NCBI GenBank assembly: GCA_029582155.1
Contig: CM055900.1
Span: forward strand, 76,986,731-77,050,730
Source: Panopea generosa
Taxonomy: Eukaryota; Mollusca; Bivalvia; Adapedonta; Hiatellidae
Direction: 5' to 3'
Length of the DNA: 64,000 bases
Position 1 is the stretch's first letter, and the number at the start of each line of letters is the position of its first letter. Made by a program: the position numbers and the translations under genes. Positions 11,798 to 23,266 of the stretch are shown here, piece by piece. The notes beneath the pieces are model-generated. The model was not told the DNA's origin and searched no databases. It was given only the letters and a program-made list of their open reading frames with translations.

Positions 11798-11920
11798 AAG
11801 AAATTTGAAAAATATTGTCTTTTATGATAATCGTCACAGTAAATTAGTCCCTTTAGTATTTATAGTTTACACGCCCATTAAATATTAAAAGAGTTTTTAT
11901 CAAATCATTTCAATTATGTA

Positions 11921-11927
11921 TTTTCAG
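11921..11927 (+). promoter_or_regulatory. splice acceptor of the LRR-gene coding exon
   Basis: TTTTCAG ends at 11927 after an AT-rich, T-containing tract; exon sequence GCTCCACG then leads into the ATG. This fixes the coding start close to the exon edge. Confidence 0.7.
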
Positions 11928-13801
11928 GCTCCACGATGGCAACTGCATGCATGCGTTTGATCACCATGGTGATATTGCTATCTGTACCTTGTAGCAGTTG
12001 TCCAACCAGCTGTGATTGTAGCTGGAGTAATACAGTCAAGTGCCAGAACCTACAAGTGCCAAATTTGGAATCTATCTCACCAAGCCTTCCCTCGGACACC
12101 TCACGTCTTGAAATCACCGGAGCCACTTTTACAAGTCTTGGTGAAAGAGACTTTGCTGGTTTGGTAGCGACTCGTATTACAAAAATTACAATAACTCGCG
12201 GACAGCTGCGAGAAATAAGCGATAATGCATTCACAGTTTTTGATTACTTAAACATACTGGAACTAAATAACAATCAAATTTACTCTATTTCAAGGAATGC
12301 ATTCACAGGTCTAAATTCTTTACAAGCCTTGGATTTATCAAGAAACAAATTAACCAGTGTATCAAGCCCTGATGTTTTTAAACCACTTTTAAGTCTGAGT
12401 ACCTTGGATTTGAGTTATAACAGCATGAATGGTTTAAAAGACGGATTACTTTCCAGTCAATCTAATTTACAGAAAATAATCCTCACTGGAAACAATATCG
12501 GCAACATACGAGGGGCCGCATTCAAAGGTGCCAAAAGAATAAGCCAACTTATTGCCAGTAATTGCAACATAAGAACAATTGAAAATGATTTATTTAATGA
12601 AATAAACATGGTAAATACACTAGACTTGTCTTATAATCAGATTAATTCACTCCCACCGAACGGAAATTTAAATATCCTAAGAAATTTAAGAAATTTGACA
12701 CTAGAAGGAAACAGGCTTACTGCCCTAAATGATGGACAATTTCAGGGCTTGAATCTCGATTCACTAGATATATCTAAAAATGAAATTCGTACAGTAAGTT
12801 TGAATGCATTTACATTCCTTGGAAGTGTTCGATATTTGGACATGTCGCACAACCAGCTGAAATCCTTGCCCGAATATATATTCCAACCTGTGGCAGCTCA
12901 AATGTTTAGCTTGAAACTAAACAACAATCAAGGCCTATCGAGCCTACCAATAAACTTGTTCGCTGGGATGCAGACCTTGCAAGATTTAAATTTATCATCA
13001 TGCTCGTTGGCGAGCTTAAGAGAAGAACATTTTCAGTACACCTTTAGCCTAAGACAAATTGATATATCTCATAATCTCCTCAAATCACTTCCATGGTCAT
13101 TCATGCAGTCTGGAGGCTTAAGCCACGTTAAACTGGACAACAACAGGTGGCACTGTGACTGCAACATAAAGCCTCTACGAGATTGGCTACGATATCCACG
13201 TACGTCCAACATCATTTATTGCATTGATGGTACTCATGGATTTAACACAAAATGTGCCAAACCTATGTGTTCAACGCCTACAAATTTGATAAATAGGGAT
13301 ATAGCAATGCTTAATGATGATAGAATTGCATCATGTGAAAATATTGGTGCCAGCTCCGCGCCTCCAGTTAGTATTATTGTTGGTGTAGTTGTTGGTGTCG
13401 TTGTCATAGCAGTTATAGTTATTGTATTTATTTGTTGTGTTTATCGTCGACACAAACGTGGCGAGCCATTACTATGTGGCGAGAAAAATACAGATAAGAG
13501 AAGCAGTAAGCCGAAGGAGAAAAATGAACGCAATTATTACCAAGAAAAGAAAGAAAAACGAAGAATTGACCCAGATAATAGCTCCTTAAATGAGTCGGAC
13601 AAAAGTTTTGTAGTTCGTAATTACTTCCATTCTATGGTGCCAGATCCAGATGCAGTATCGCAGCAGACAACATCAATGACGAGAAAAAGTTCCGCTGAGA
13701 GTCTATCGCAATCAGGATATGGCTACGGATCTAGACACGGGTCAAGACATTCCAGTCAGTACAGCCTTAATGCAGGATACAAAATAGAGTCTGCCGTGTA
13801 G
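11928..13801 (+). CDS. LRR type I transmembrane protein, complete CDS (621 aa)
   Basis: Seen: the ATG at 11936 starts a 621-residue frame. A polypyrimidine-rich acceptor TTTTCAG ends at 11927, so exon sequence begins 8 bases before the ATG and a 5'UTR intron lies upstream. Residues 1-21 form a signal peptide. Cys22, 26, 28 and 36 make an LRRNT cap. About 13 LRRs (LxxLxLxxNxL, e.g. LQALDLSRNKL, VNTLDLSYNQI) span roughly residues 60-400. WHCDC (405-409) opens an LRRCT cap. Residues 480-503 are one TM helix, followed by the basic YRRHKR stop-transfer and a 118-residue Lys/Ser-rich tail ending ESAV, a class I PDZ-ligand pattern. There is no TIR, Ig or FN3 domain. Known: LRR-TM proteins of this layout act as adhesion or recognition receptors. 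Inference: a surface adhesion or signalling protein anchored by a PDZ scaffold. The ligand is unknown. Confidence 0.93.
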
Positions 13802-14012
13802 AACTGTACACATTAATCTGAATGGTAACAGTCCAACAATACTCATCAGTATTGTTCATGGATGTTACAAGTTTAATGCACAAAGTCATACAAATGTGGG
13901 TATCCATTTAGTTTAGTGAAATAATGCAAATTTACAAAACTACAACAAGGACAAAAATAAGATAAAATAAAAGACAAAAAAAATATGTAAAGCAAACAGC
14001 GGAAAAAATAAA
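13802..14012 (+). promoter_or_regulatory. 3'UTR and candidate polyadenylation signals of the LRR gene
   Basis: After the TAG at 13799-13801 the sequence is A-rich. AATAAA occurs near 13965 and again near 14006; either could be the poly(A) signal. No further ORF follows before the SINE at 14122. Confidence 0.5.
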
Positions 14013-14121
14013 CAGTTAAAAATATATTACAGGTGCTTTGCCTGGATACATAAAAAAATTATTATTGGATGTGTCTTTACATATAAACTGAACAAAATAT
14101 TTACATTGATGCAATGAGCCG

Positions 14122-14402
14122 GGCCCAATTAGCTCAGTCGTTAGCGCGTCTCATTATCAATCCAGGGGTCTAGGGGTTATTAGTTTGAATCCCTGCCTGG
14201 CCACATTCTCCATGATGATTGATATACGACATTACGTCTCATTATCATTCATCACTCACTGCTGATTCAAGTGGGAAAATGATCAGTTACTTGAGGAGAT
14301 GGACCTTCCAGGATCTCAGGAAACAGTGATTAAGTTAACTGATCATATGTTAGCCCTCGATGGCATAAAAATGAAGCTAACTATTCATTCAATCAATTGA
14401 AT
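14122..14402 (+). mobile_element. tRNA-derived SINE, family B
   Basis: The head GGGCCCAATTAGCTCAGTCG is followed by B-box-like TAGTTTGAATCCC. The body contains GATTGATATACGACATTACG, GTCTCATTATCATTCATCAC and GGGAAAATGATCAGTTACTT, and the copy ends in GATGGCATAAAAATGAAGCT and short ATTCAATCAA repeats. It is full length and defines the family with the copy at 43723. Confidence 0.85.
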
Positions 14403-14654
14403 CGATGCAATGAATATAAACAAAAATGGCATCTAGAATATTATCTTGCAGTCAAATATAATAAATTTCTGATTATAATGTATAATATTTTTAATAAGAA
14501 ATCAGAAAATTATTAATGATATTTTTCTCCCCATTATTTACACCTGCGATTACTGTAGCATGTAATGTGTGTGTATGATAGAATAGCTAGATAATAACAC
14601 CCGAAAGTGCTCATTTTATTTAAAAACTGAAACTATCCAAATATTGTGTCAACA

Positions 14655-14833
14655 CAGTCAAACCTGTGTAAGCGGTCACCCCTGTTAAGCAAACACTTGT
14701 CTCGAGAAGCCACATTTGCTATTTCTGATTTCTATGCTTAAAGAGCAAATTAACCAGTAGTTAGCAATAACCTGTGTTAAAAAGGCCACATTTGTTAAAT
14801 CCCTCGACTGGCTGCTTAAGACAGGTTTTACAG
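14655..14833. mobile_element. MITE 2 (179 bp, mariner-like ends)
   Basis: The left end CAGTCAAACCTGTGTAAGC and the reverse complement of the right end CTGTAAAACCTGTCTTAAGC form imperfect terminal inverted repeats. The right flank is TA and the left flank CA, consistent with a decayed TA target duplication. No ORF. Confidence 0.7.
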
Positions 14834-14997
14834 TAATTTATATTAATCAGCCAGTAGAAGTATCATATTCATTTGTGAAACTTTTTAACATAATATTAGA
14901 CGTCTATGTTGTGGCAGCATGCTGACGTGAAACATCAGACAGGAAAATAAAATAAAAATAATAATTTTAATGTTTCTATCATAAAATAGCTGTTCGG

Positions 14998-15545
14998 AAC
15001 ATGTTTACTTGTATGGAAGAATAGGAAAACTGTCGCCATCATATAAGACATTCTGATCATGTTTACTTGTATGGAAGAATAGAAAACTGTGGCTATCATA
15101 TAAGACATTCAGAACATGTTTACTTGTATGGAAGAATAGGAAAACTTTCCCCATCATATGATATTCTGAACATGTTGACTTGTATGGAAGAATAGGAAAA
15201 CTTTCCCCATCATATGATATTCTGAACATGTTTACTTGTATGGAAGAATAGGAAAACTTTCCCCCATCATATAAGGCATTCGAAACATGTTTACTTGTAT
15301 GGAAGAATAGGAAAACTTTCCCCCATCATATGATATTCTGAACATGTTTACTTGTATGGAAGAATAGGAAAACTTTCCCCCATCATATGATATTCTGAAC
15401 ATGTTTACTTGTATGGAAGAATAGGAAAACTTTCCACCATCATATGATATTCTGAACATGTTTACTTGTATGGAAGAATAGGAAAACTTTCCACCATCAT
15501 ATGACATTCAGGAGATGTTTACTTGTATGAAAGAATAGGAAAACT
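14998..15545. repeat. 57-bp tandem array, about 9-10 copies
   Basis: The unit contains TTTACTTGTATGGAAGAATA then GGAAAACTTTCCCCCATCAT then ATGATATTCTGAACATG. Because 57 is divisible by 3, a minus-strand frame stays open through several units; this follows from the period and is not evidence of a gene. One related partial unit (CATTCAGATCATGTTTACTA) sits at 16607-16626. Confidence 0.95.
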
Positions 15546-16222
15546 GTCATTCTTTGGAACATATTGTAGAGGTGGCTGTTATGTTTGGGGCACATGTTTC
15601 AGACACAATTTTTTTCACTTTTATAAATACAATTTAAGTAGCATATTGTATATATTTTTTATAAATTTGATAACAAGAGATCCACATGTTTTAGACACAG
15701 TGGTATTAGGTCCCGGCTACATGCCAGAGTTTACTGACAATGTTCATTGATTGCTCTGCCATGATCAGACTGGGTATACACTGGATGTGATAGGAGAGGA
15801 CTTAAGCCAAAGCAATTAACACTATCTGTTATAAAATATGTGCTTTTCCCCCATTTTACATGTTAATGTAATGAGAGAATAATTGAAGTTGTTGTTGTTT
15901 TAGTGGTTAATAAAAGGTTTTACTTTTGGAAATCTGTACAAAACTGCGAACTTTTGATAATTTTGTAATTACTTCTAATAGGAATAAAATATGACAAAAC
16001 TTTCAATATTTCTAAAATCTGTACAAATTAGGTTTTAACAAAACTTTCTGATTTTTTAAAAAAAAAAGATTCATTCATTTAAATTTGTATTGAAATTTGA
16101 CTGCACTTGGAAAAAAAATGAAGTATTTTTTATTAACCATTAAAAAGACTTCTACTGATTCATAATGTATGTTTTTCCTCCAAAGTATGAAAGAAACTCT
16201 GGCTGAAACATGTTCTTCAGAA
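15546..16222. other. unassigned AT-rich sequence
   Basis: No gene or recognisable element; several A and T runs. Confidence 0.5.
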
Positions 16223-16570
16223 CTGCTGTGCCAGACCCAGTTAGCTTGGCCCACTCAACTCAGTCCAGAGTTCATCATTCTGACTACCAATCCAGAGTTC
16301 ATCATTCTGACTACCAATCCAGAGTTCATCATTCTGACTACCAATCCAGAGTTCATCATTCTGACTACCAATCCAGAGTTTGAATCCACACCCAGCCAAG
16401 GTCTCCTTGATTATTGATTAACAACTTGACATTTCATTGTCATTTGTCACTCACCACTCGGTGTCGCCAAGTACTGGTTAAACTTCCAGGATCCCAGGGA
16501 AGAGTGTTGAGATTAATCTATCATCTATTAGCCGTCAATGGCATAAAAATGATATTAAATATTTTAACAA
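16223..16570 (+). mobile_element. SINE family B with an internal 27-bp tandem expansion
   Basis: The head CCCAGTTAGCTTGGCCC is degenerate. The segment TCCAGAGTTCATCATTCTGA then CTACCAA is repeated four times plus a partial (16262-16380), in the position of the anticodon-arm-like region of the normal head. The regular body follows (GTCATTTGTCACTCACCACT, CTTCCAGGATCCCAGGG) to GGCATAAAAATGATATTAAA. Confidence 0.78.
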
Positions 16571-16814
16571 ACAGCACTGTCACCATCTTTAACACATCCT
16601 ATAAGACATTCAGATCATGTTTACTAGGAGAGCTGTGATAACCACAATTACTAGTAACCAGTCTGTTCTATATTTAGTTTTAGCAACTAACTAGTACTGT
16701 GATGTATGGAAAGTTAAAAGTGCTTATCTTGTTATCTTTTATAAATAGTTGCATGTTTCTAAGAATATAAATGTATGGAAAGTATTTTTTCCATTAACAG
16801 CCAAAGGTTGTTTT

Positions 16815-17030
16815 GGATTTTGCAAACACAGTCTACATGTTAGAGTATCAAGCCCATGATCAGAGGGTCATGGGTTTTATCCTCTGCCATGGCTATGTGT
16901 GGTGTCCAGGCTTGAGCAAGCTTTTCCCTATATGCTTAGTACTGGTTCTACTCGGGAAGACTTCGAGTGTGATTTGTCTAGGTTGTAAGGACTTGTTTCA
17001 CAATTGAAGTAAAATAAATAAGTTTAAACA
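16815..17030 (+). mobile_element. tRNA-derived SINE, family A
   Basis: AGGGTCATGGGTTTTATCCT then CTGCCATGGCTATGTGTGGT and ATATGCTTAGTACTGGTTCT are followed by the tail GAAGTAAAATAAATAAGTTT. It is nearly full length with a decayed A box. Confidence 0.82.
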
Positions 17031-17633
17031 GTTTATGGAGGAGACCTCGAAACATAATTCATGTATCTGCTGAATCTGTTTAAGTGGCAACATTAATAAA
17101 ATTACTTCATTTTTCAAAATTAGTTGAATTCTTTTTGAAATATCTCAATAAGATGCATTGAAAATTTAAATGTGTCAAATGCAAGTATTAAGAAATGCTG
17201 AAATTTTACAACAAAATTTATCTGCAAATTATCTAAATTTGCATTTGCATTAATGATGCATTTTCCTATTCATAATTTTTTTTTGTATGTAAAACCCGTT
17301 TATTATTGTTAAATTTTCAAAGGAATATATTATATAGATCACAAAATGGCAGTCTCTTTATTTGTATATCTTTTTATTGCCTTATAAACAGCTACAACAA
17401 CTTTTCATCAGATAGAAACCCTTGTGATCATTCAGTATAAAATAAGATATGCATAGAGAGAGATATAATTAGAGAGAGATGAAAGCTACAAGTAATAAAA
17501 CAGATGCAGTTTATGTGTCCTCATGTCTAACAATGCTGTTTTTTCTTTTGAAGACCAATTGGATATGCACAGTTGCATACATAAACTAGAATTATAAGTT
17601 TGCCTAGGTGTACTTTTATATATATGCAATATA
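17031..17633. other. unassigned AT-rich sequence
   Basis: No gene or element was recognised. A short AGAGAGAGAT run lies at about 17454-17480. Confidence 0.5.
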
Positions 17634-17816
17634 CAGTAGAACTTTGATGGCTCAAACCTGATGGGACTGGACAAAAATAGTTCAGCCAAGTATCGTTTAA
17701 CATTGTATACCATACATTGTATACATCGAAATAAGAATTTAGATGGAACTAGATAAGTAGTTTGAGATGAACAAACCATTACAGCCATCCGTGTTCGAGC
17801 CAACAAAGTTTTACTG
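17634..17816. mobile_element. MITE 3 (183 bp) with 20-bp TIRs and TA target duplication
   Basis: The left end CAGTAGAACTTTGATGGCTC matches the reverse complement of the right end, CAGTAAAACTTTGTTGGCTC, at 18 of 20 positions. TA flanks both sides (17632-17633 and 17817-17818). Ends and target site fit the Tc1/mariner superfamily; there is no transposase, so it is non-autonomous. Confidence 0.85.
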
Positions 17817-17818
17817 TA

Positions 17819-18448
17819 CATATCTCTATATATATGTAATGTTATTTAAAATTGTATGATTCTACTCATTTTCGACCGTGACTAAGGATACGGTCAGTTT
17901 AAACTGTTTTACCTCAGTCAGTGCTTCAGATAAGTGTTTCTTCAAATGAGTATTTTACCCTTTTAAAAATTAGCATGCAATCCTTATTTTCAAAATGCTA
18001 TGAGTAAAAATGAACATTCTTAGCAAATTGTGATTTAAAACAAACTAATCAATACTGAAATTGAGAATAACCAATGCCTATTTTACCCCTTGATTTAAAT
18101 TTCAATGCTTTACTCAGAATTTTCAATGCTTTATTCAGAATTTTCAATGCTGAAATACCCAGGAATAGTGCTTATCTTGAGCACTACAGGCTCAGTGAAG
18201 AATATTATCTGACAAAATTGTTAAAATTGACAAAAAATAATTAATGCAGTATTAAATTCAACCATTTTATGCACGGAGGTGGTAGTGCAGTGCATTTCCA
18301 TCTCGTGTCAGAGGTTGTTGAGTTGGATTTTGTATATTTCTATAGTCAAGCCTCTAAAAAACAACGCTCAGTCCTAGTCCCACACAGGACACGTGAGTGA
18401 TTCATACATGTCACAATTAAGCTTAAGTAAATCTGTATAAACAAAAAC
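17819..18448. other. mostly unassigned; weak tRNA-like head at 18276-18330
   Basis: GGTGGTAGTGCAGTGCATTT and GTTGTTGAGTTGGATTTTG resemble the family E SINE head seen at 8350 (minus). Short TTTTCAATGCTTTATTCAGA repeats lie at about 18098-18160. Confidence 0.4.
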
Positions 18449-18625
18449 TTAGGCCATAATAAATTTTTTGCTAGCTTATCATCCCCACCCACCCCCTAAT
18501 TTTCATGCTGCCACGATCTTTTTATTTTCATAAAAACAAATTTAAAAAAAAAATAAAATAAAAAAATATAAAAAATTTTAAAAATAAAAATAAAACCCTC
18601 CCGCACTCCCCGTTTTTAAGAAATA
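18449..18625 (+). mobile_element. MITE 1, left part
   Basis: TTAGGCCATAATAAATTTTT then TGCTAGCTTATCATCCCCAC parallels the left end of the copy at 8631, followed by the same CATGCTGCC, A-rich core and CCCTCCCGCACTCCCCG tract. The right terminal repeat is missing. Confidence 0.75.
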
Positions 18626-19023
18626 AAGATAGAATTGTGATATAGATGGAACCGGGGTATAGATGGAACCACAATATATTATAGGGAACTTAAATTGACA
18701 TGCAACATACCACAGGGGCTAGTGACAATATATTTTCTATATCCCTATATATTGTATAATAAATACTTTATTATAATATATATAGGGATATAGGATTATG
18801 TATTATCACTGCCCCCTATGCAACAGACCACAAAATTTGCTCAAGGAATAAGCAACAAACTGCAATAGGTATTAGGCTGTTAGCATTATTGAAACTGACA
18901 CATTACAAATAGTGTGCCTTTAAAAATGATAGCAACCTTGAACATTCCAAGTCATTTTGAAATGTATGTTGTATGATGATACAATGACATGCATATGTGC
19001 TAGATGCAGTTCTTTTTTACATA

Positions 19024-19674
19024 CCGTATATTCCCTTATAAACGCCCCCACTCTAATAAACGATCCCCACCTATTTTTCTGAAAAATTAAAAAACAAAAC
19101 GTATATGCGATTAAAGTGCGTATTCGCCCATCTTTCCCTGATCGATTATTTTGTTACACAGTCAACAATTAGCGAAGTGTTTATTACCTTCGGACTCTTT
19201 AACCCATTGTTTATATCTTGGGTGACCACTTAATCACTTTTGGTTGAACAAATACTTCCCCATATTTGCTGTTTAATACTAGTAAAAATGCCGTCTGCCG
19301 ATTAAAACATTACAAAACGTCAGAAAATGCAATTAGTCTGTGTACGCTGAAAGCTCATTGTTCCACGTTGATAAGAGCAAGCATCCAAATGATTTAAAGT
19401 GAAGAGTACAATGACCATAAATTCGGATATTCCGGTACGCAGACTAGTAATTTCAAACAGATTTTCAGCTTTTTTTCATCCTATGTCGATTATTTCGTTC
19501 ACTCTAAAATAATTCTGAACCACTTTTTCGGGGATTTAAACCGGATTTAAGGTTTTTTTCCATGGTTTTATTGTATTTTTAACTGTTGTTAAATTTGCTT
19601 TTTTTTATCTTTTATAAACGCCCCCACCTTGTAAAATGTAATGCCCCCAGGGGCGTTAATTAAGGAATATACAG
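19024..19674. mobile_element. MITE 4 (651 bp) with TIRs of about 27 bp and TA target duplication
   Basis: The left end CCGTATATTCCCTTATAAAC then GCCCCC and the right end GGGGCGTTAATTAAGGAATA then TACAG are imperfect inverted repeats. TA lies on both sides (19022-19023 and 19675-19676). The interior is AT-rich without a transposase ORF. Tc1/mariner-type ends are the simplest reading. Confidence 0.85.
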
Positions 19675-19807
19675 TATAATGAAAATGGCTGTCATTTATA
19701 AGTTCACATGTATAAGGAAAAAGGGATATTTCAATTTTGGTGGAAGTAGGGGGACCTAATGAGAAAATTATAACAAGGTCAAACAATACATTATTAATGG
19801 CTTCAAA

Positions 19808-20003
19808 ACAAAACAAGAGTTGTCTGAAGACAACAAAGCTCGCCCATGGGAAAAAAACTCACCACCCATCAAAGATTGAAATTGGAGGCAAACACCAAAA
19901 CTTAATCGCAACTAAACACAAAAGTTTAACCTGGGTGTCTACAGACGACCCCAGGGTCATGGCAATAGCTCTCCTGGACATTCATCTCAGTAAGCTAATA
20001 ATC
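19808..20003 (+). mobile_element. dispersed repeat, family G (about 196 bp)
   Basis: It starts AAACAAGAGTTGTCTGAAGA, contains GGAGGCAAACACCAAAA and TAACCTGGGTGTCTACAGAC, and ends GGCAATAGCTCTCCTGGACA ... GTAAGCTAA. It is about 85 percent similar by eye to 21609-21806. The ends (AACAAGAG.. and ..GAGCTAAAAA) resemble those of family C at 3979-5673, so the two may share a transposition system. Non-coding. Confidence 0.78.
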
Positions 20004-21608
20004 AATGAAAGTATACTTTAGTATTTTTCTTTTCGATATAATTTATTGTATTAATTAATAAACAAGACATGGAGCAAGCAGGGTCACTGTGAGTCATTGT
20101 ACACAACATGACATTGTACAGAAATCCATTCCAGTAAATATTTTCAAAGATAAACCACACATCCAACATGTAACTCCATATACATGTAAAGATTGCAGAC
20201 CACACATCCAACATGTGATTCCATATACATGTAAAGATTGCAGACCACTATTCACAGATAATAAAAAAAAGCCATGCTCATTTCTGGGATAGTGGTAGAA
20301 ATGAAAGGTTAGAAAAATCACAGAATTACAAATATATTGTGCCTTATAATTTTTTAATGAAATAAAAAGATAGTTGTTAAAAAGGGTGCTTTAATATATT
20401 AGAGGCAATAATTTGATACAAACATTTTTTAATGTCTAATTTTGCATGATTTGGATTTTGAATAAGACTTTTTTAACTGCAAATCTGGCAAATGAGAGGG
20501 TAGGCAAATTTTTCATTAGAGATTCCCACTTTTTGTTTTAAACGATAGGTATTGATTGATTCTTGGACATATAACAGTGGAATATTGGAAAGTCTATGTC
20601 CAGATAATTGTCTAGTAAGGCTGTTACTTTCGTACAGCAGCTAATTGGAAATGTAAATCTAGCTGCAATCTACAATATGTACCAGTTCAATGGCAGATCT
20701 ACTCTTTAAAGAAAAAAAAGGCGAACACTCCCATTCCTTGAACTCCCAATTTCATAAAAATCCACTATATTTCTACTGAAAATCGTGTCCATTCAGATTT
20801 TGTCTTGCGCCCCTAAGTCCGTCCCCATCTAAACTGAAATCCTTGACCCCCCCCCCCCCCCCCCCTGTAGAATACTGGTATTGTCATACCTGGTCTGTTT
20901 CACAAAATAACTTAAGATAAAAATTGCCAGAAGCTAATTTGATGGTTTTTCCATTGAATGTTCGAATTTTGATTGACATTTGACATTTAAAATGATAAAT
21001 ATATGTTGTTTTTTGCAGGAATGGAGCCAAATTTGGGATATTTGTTTTTATTCTTTTTTGTGAAATGTACCCTAAGTGAAAACTTATTTTCCATAAGTTT
21101 CATTACTCATCTGTGTCATTTGTCATAAAATGTTGTCTTTAAAATATGATCCATTGATGTTGTTTTTCAATATGTAAAATTTAAGCTTAACAAATATTTT
21201 TTTATTGTATATATATACATTGTTCATTGTATATTAAAATGAAAAAGAGATAAAGTCTATGTTTTTTATTGCATTATCGAAACCAATATTTTTTTATGGA
21301 TTTGTTAATTTAGTACTCCATTTTTTCCATGCGGATGGAAATTTCCACCCCTCACAATAACTGACATCTGTCAGGACAGACCTCAAACCAATCTGCATCT
21401 CAAACCCATGACATAGACTTTTTCTTGCATGCAACCCTGTGTGATTTTTATTCCAGTCTATTTTTAATGGTTGTGCAAGGATATCATGGTATCTGTTAGA
21501 TGTAATAGCACAAGGTATTTATGGATGAACACTCATAGTGTGAGGATGGCAAGATAAGTGCATGGAGGTAGTGTATGATGGAAAATCAGTACCTGGTACA
21601 TTAAAAAA
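20004..21608. other. mostly unassigned; small duplication at 20145-20250
   Basis: A 45-base segment (CACACATCCAACATGT ... GTAAAGATTGCAGAC) is present twice in tandem at 20156-20248. A C19 homopolymer lies at 20847-20865. No gene was recognised. Confidence 0.5.
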
Positions 21609-21806
21609 ATAAAACAAGAGCTGTCAGAAGACAACAAAGCTCGACTATGGGATAAAACTCACCACTCATGCAAAGATTGAGATTGGAGGCAAACACCAAA
21701 ATGCAACTAAACGCAAAGTTTAACCTGGGTGTCTACAGACGACGTAAACGCCGCCAACAGGATCATGGCAATAGCTCTCCTGGGCATTTGTCCCGGTGAG
21801 CTAAAA
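21609..21806 (+). mobile_element. dispersed repeat, family G
   Basis: AAACAAGAGCTGTCAGAAGA ... GGCAATAGCTCTCCTGGGCA ... CCGGTGAGCTAAAAA is the second copy of the 19808 repeat. A MITE 1 right end begins at once after it. Confidence 0.8.
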
Positions 21807-21811
21807 ATTAA

Positions 21812-21887
21812 ATCATCCGCCCCACACCTCCTCTTATTAAGATAAAATTGGATGATAATCTAGCGATAAATTTATAATGGCTTAAAG
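21812..21887 (+). mobile_element. MITE 1, right part
   Basis: GGATGATAATCTAGCGATAA then ATTTATAATGGCTTAAA matches the right terminal repeat of the copy at 8631-8861. The left arm is missing apart from a short CATCCGCCCCAC stretch. Confidence 0.65.
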
Positions 21888-22811
21888 TGAAATGTGATGT
21901 ATTTCTAGAAAATAAGTTGATACCAAATTGTTATGTGAGTGCACCTGGTCCAGTCAACAATAACCATGTGATTCCAACTGAGTTGCCAACCAAATATCAC
22001 CTGTGTCACCATTTTTGTCAAATTGATATGAAACTGACACAATGACATTTTCAGAATAAGAGTTAGGAGAAAATTATCGTCCTTTTGAAACATTCTAATA
22101 TGCTGGAACAATACTTTTATAGTTTTAATGTAAAACATTTAGGTTGATGCTGTGTTGTTTAAGTTATACTGGAGTTACTGTCTGGCTGCCCAGGCTCTAT
22201 ATTGTTTGTCTTCCAATCTTTATTTTTTGTTACACTCCTTTTAAATGAAAATGAATGAATTAAAGTCTTTTTTAAAGATGGTAGCCAAAATAATTTGAAA
22301 ATAATCTTCCTTTAGGCCCTCTAATAATACATGCAAATTGTGTATTTATTTTTAACAAAGACAATAACAAAACAAAATCAAAAATATTGAACTTGGATTG
22401 TTCCAATATATAATTTCTATCTTCCTGCTACTGCACTACCGCCCCACTTTTAATTCATGGCCATGACTAAAATTCTATTTCAAAATTGCTGTGTGTCTCT
22501 TTAAAGGGAGAGTATCACGATAAAATGCTATAAATGTCTTCAAAATTAGAATAATTATCAAAATGGATAAAAAGCATCATTATCATTAATTAATATAAAC
22601 TGAATAGTTTAGTATGTTTAAATATTTTTTTTCGCATTGCTTGTTAAATCTCCAATTTTCAGGGACGGGTATGTTTATGAGGAGGTAATACTAAATAATC
22701 TGTACGTTAGCACGTGTTTTATATTTCTGATATTGCATGAACATACATTCAACTTAAATACTGGGAAGTTTCATTAAATTCTACAATGTGACAAAAACTA
22801 TAGCAATCGCC
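21888..22811. other. unassigned AT-rich sequence
   Basis: Only chance open frames are seen and no repeat was recognised. Confidence 0.5.
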
Positions 22812-23266
22812 TTTAAGGCATAGTACCACCATTGCAAAAAGGAAGTGCTTCAGTGGGGTAGTCACATAATGGTGGTTATAAATAATCCTCATTTCTTCTT
22901 CTTTAAAAATGCATTTTCCTTATTTTAATGCTCATTTTTTTTATTTGAATGGCATTATTGATGTATTTTGAACATTTTGATAGCATTGTAATGTTTGAAT
23001 TGTGAATTTAGAAAAAAAAAATTAATGATACTTGAAAATTGGGGTATGAAAACATGATTTCGGAAGTCTACTTTCACTTTGTCACCAGTGTACACACCGA
23101 GCAGAAAAAAAATCTCTTATATGACACATGACCCCTACTTTTCTCATCATATTTTGATAGTGCAGAGGTTGACAAACAGTAAAATGTAGGTTTCACTTCT
23201 TTCATTTGGGGTTCGCTATGAATGACAAGCCTTCAAACTTTTATTATTTACTATAGAATAAAGAAC
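22812..23266 (+). repeat. dispersed repeat, family H, plus-strand arm
   Basis: From TTTAAGGCATAGTACCACCA to TTACTATAGAATAAAG this segment is the imperfect reverse complement of 27910-28344. Shared landmarks are GGTTATAAATAAT, GACCCCTA, GTGCAGAGGTTGACAAAC and CCTTCAAACTTTTATTATTT. The two arms are 4.6 kb apart and opposed. Confidence 0.88.

Noticed and set aside
15232..15507. 91-codon minus-strand peptide repeat (MFRISYDGGKFSYSSIQVN)
   Set aside because: It is an outcome of a 57-bp tandem unit divisible by 3, with no start context and no flanking coding signal.
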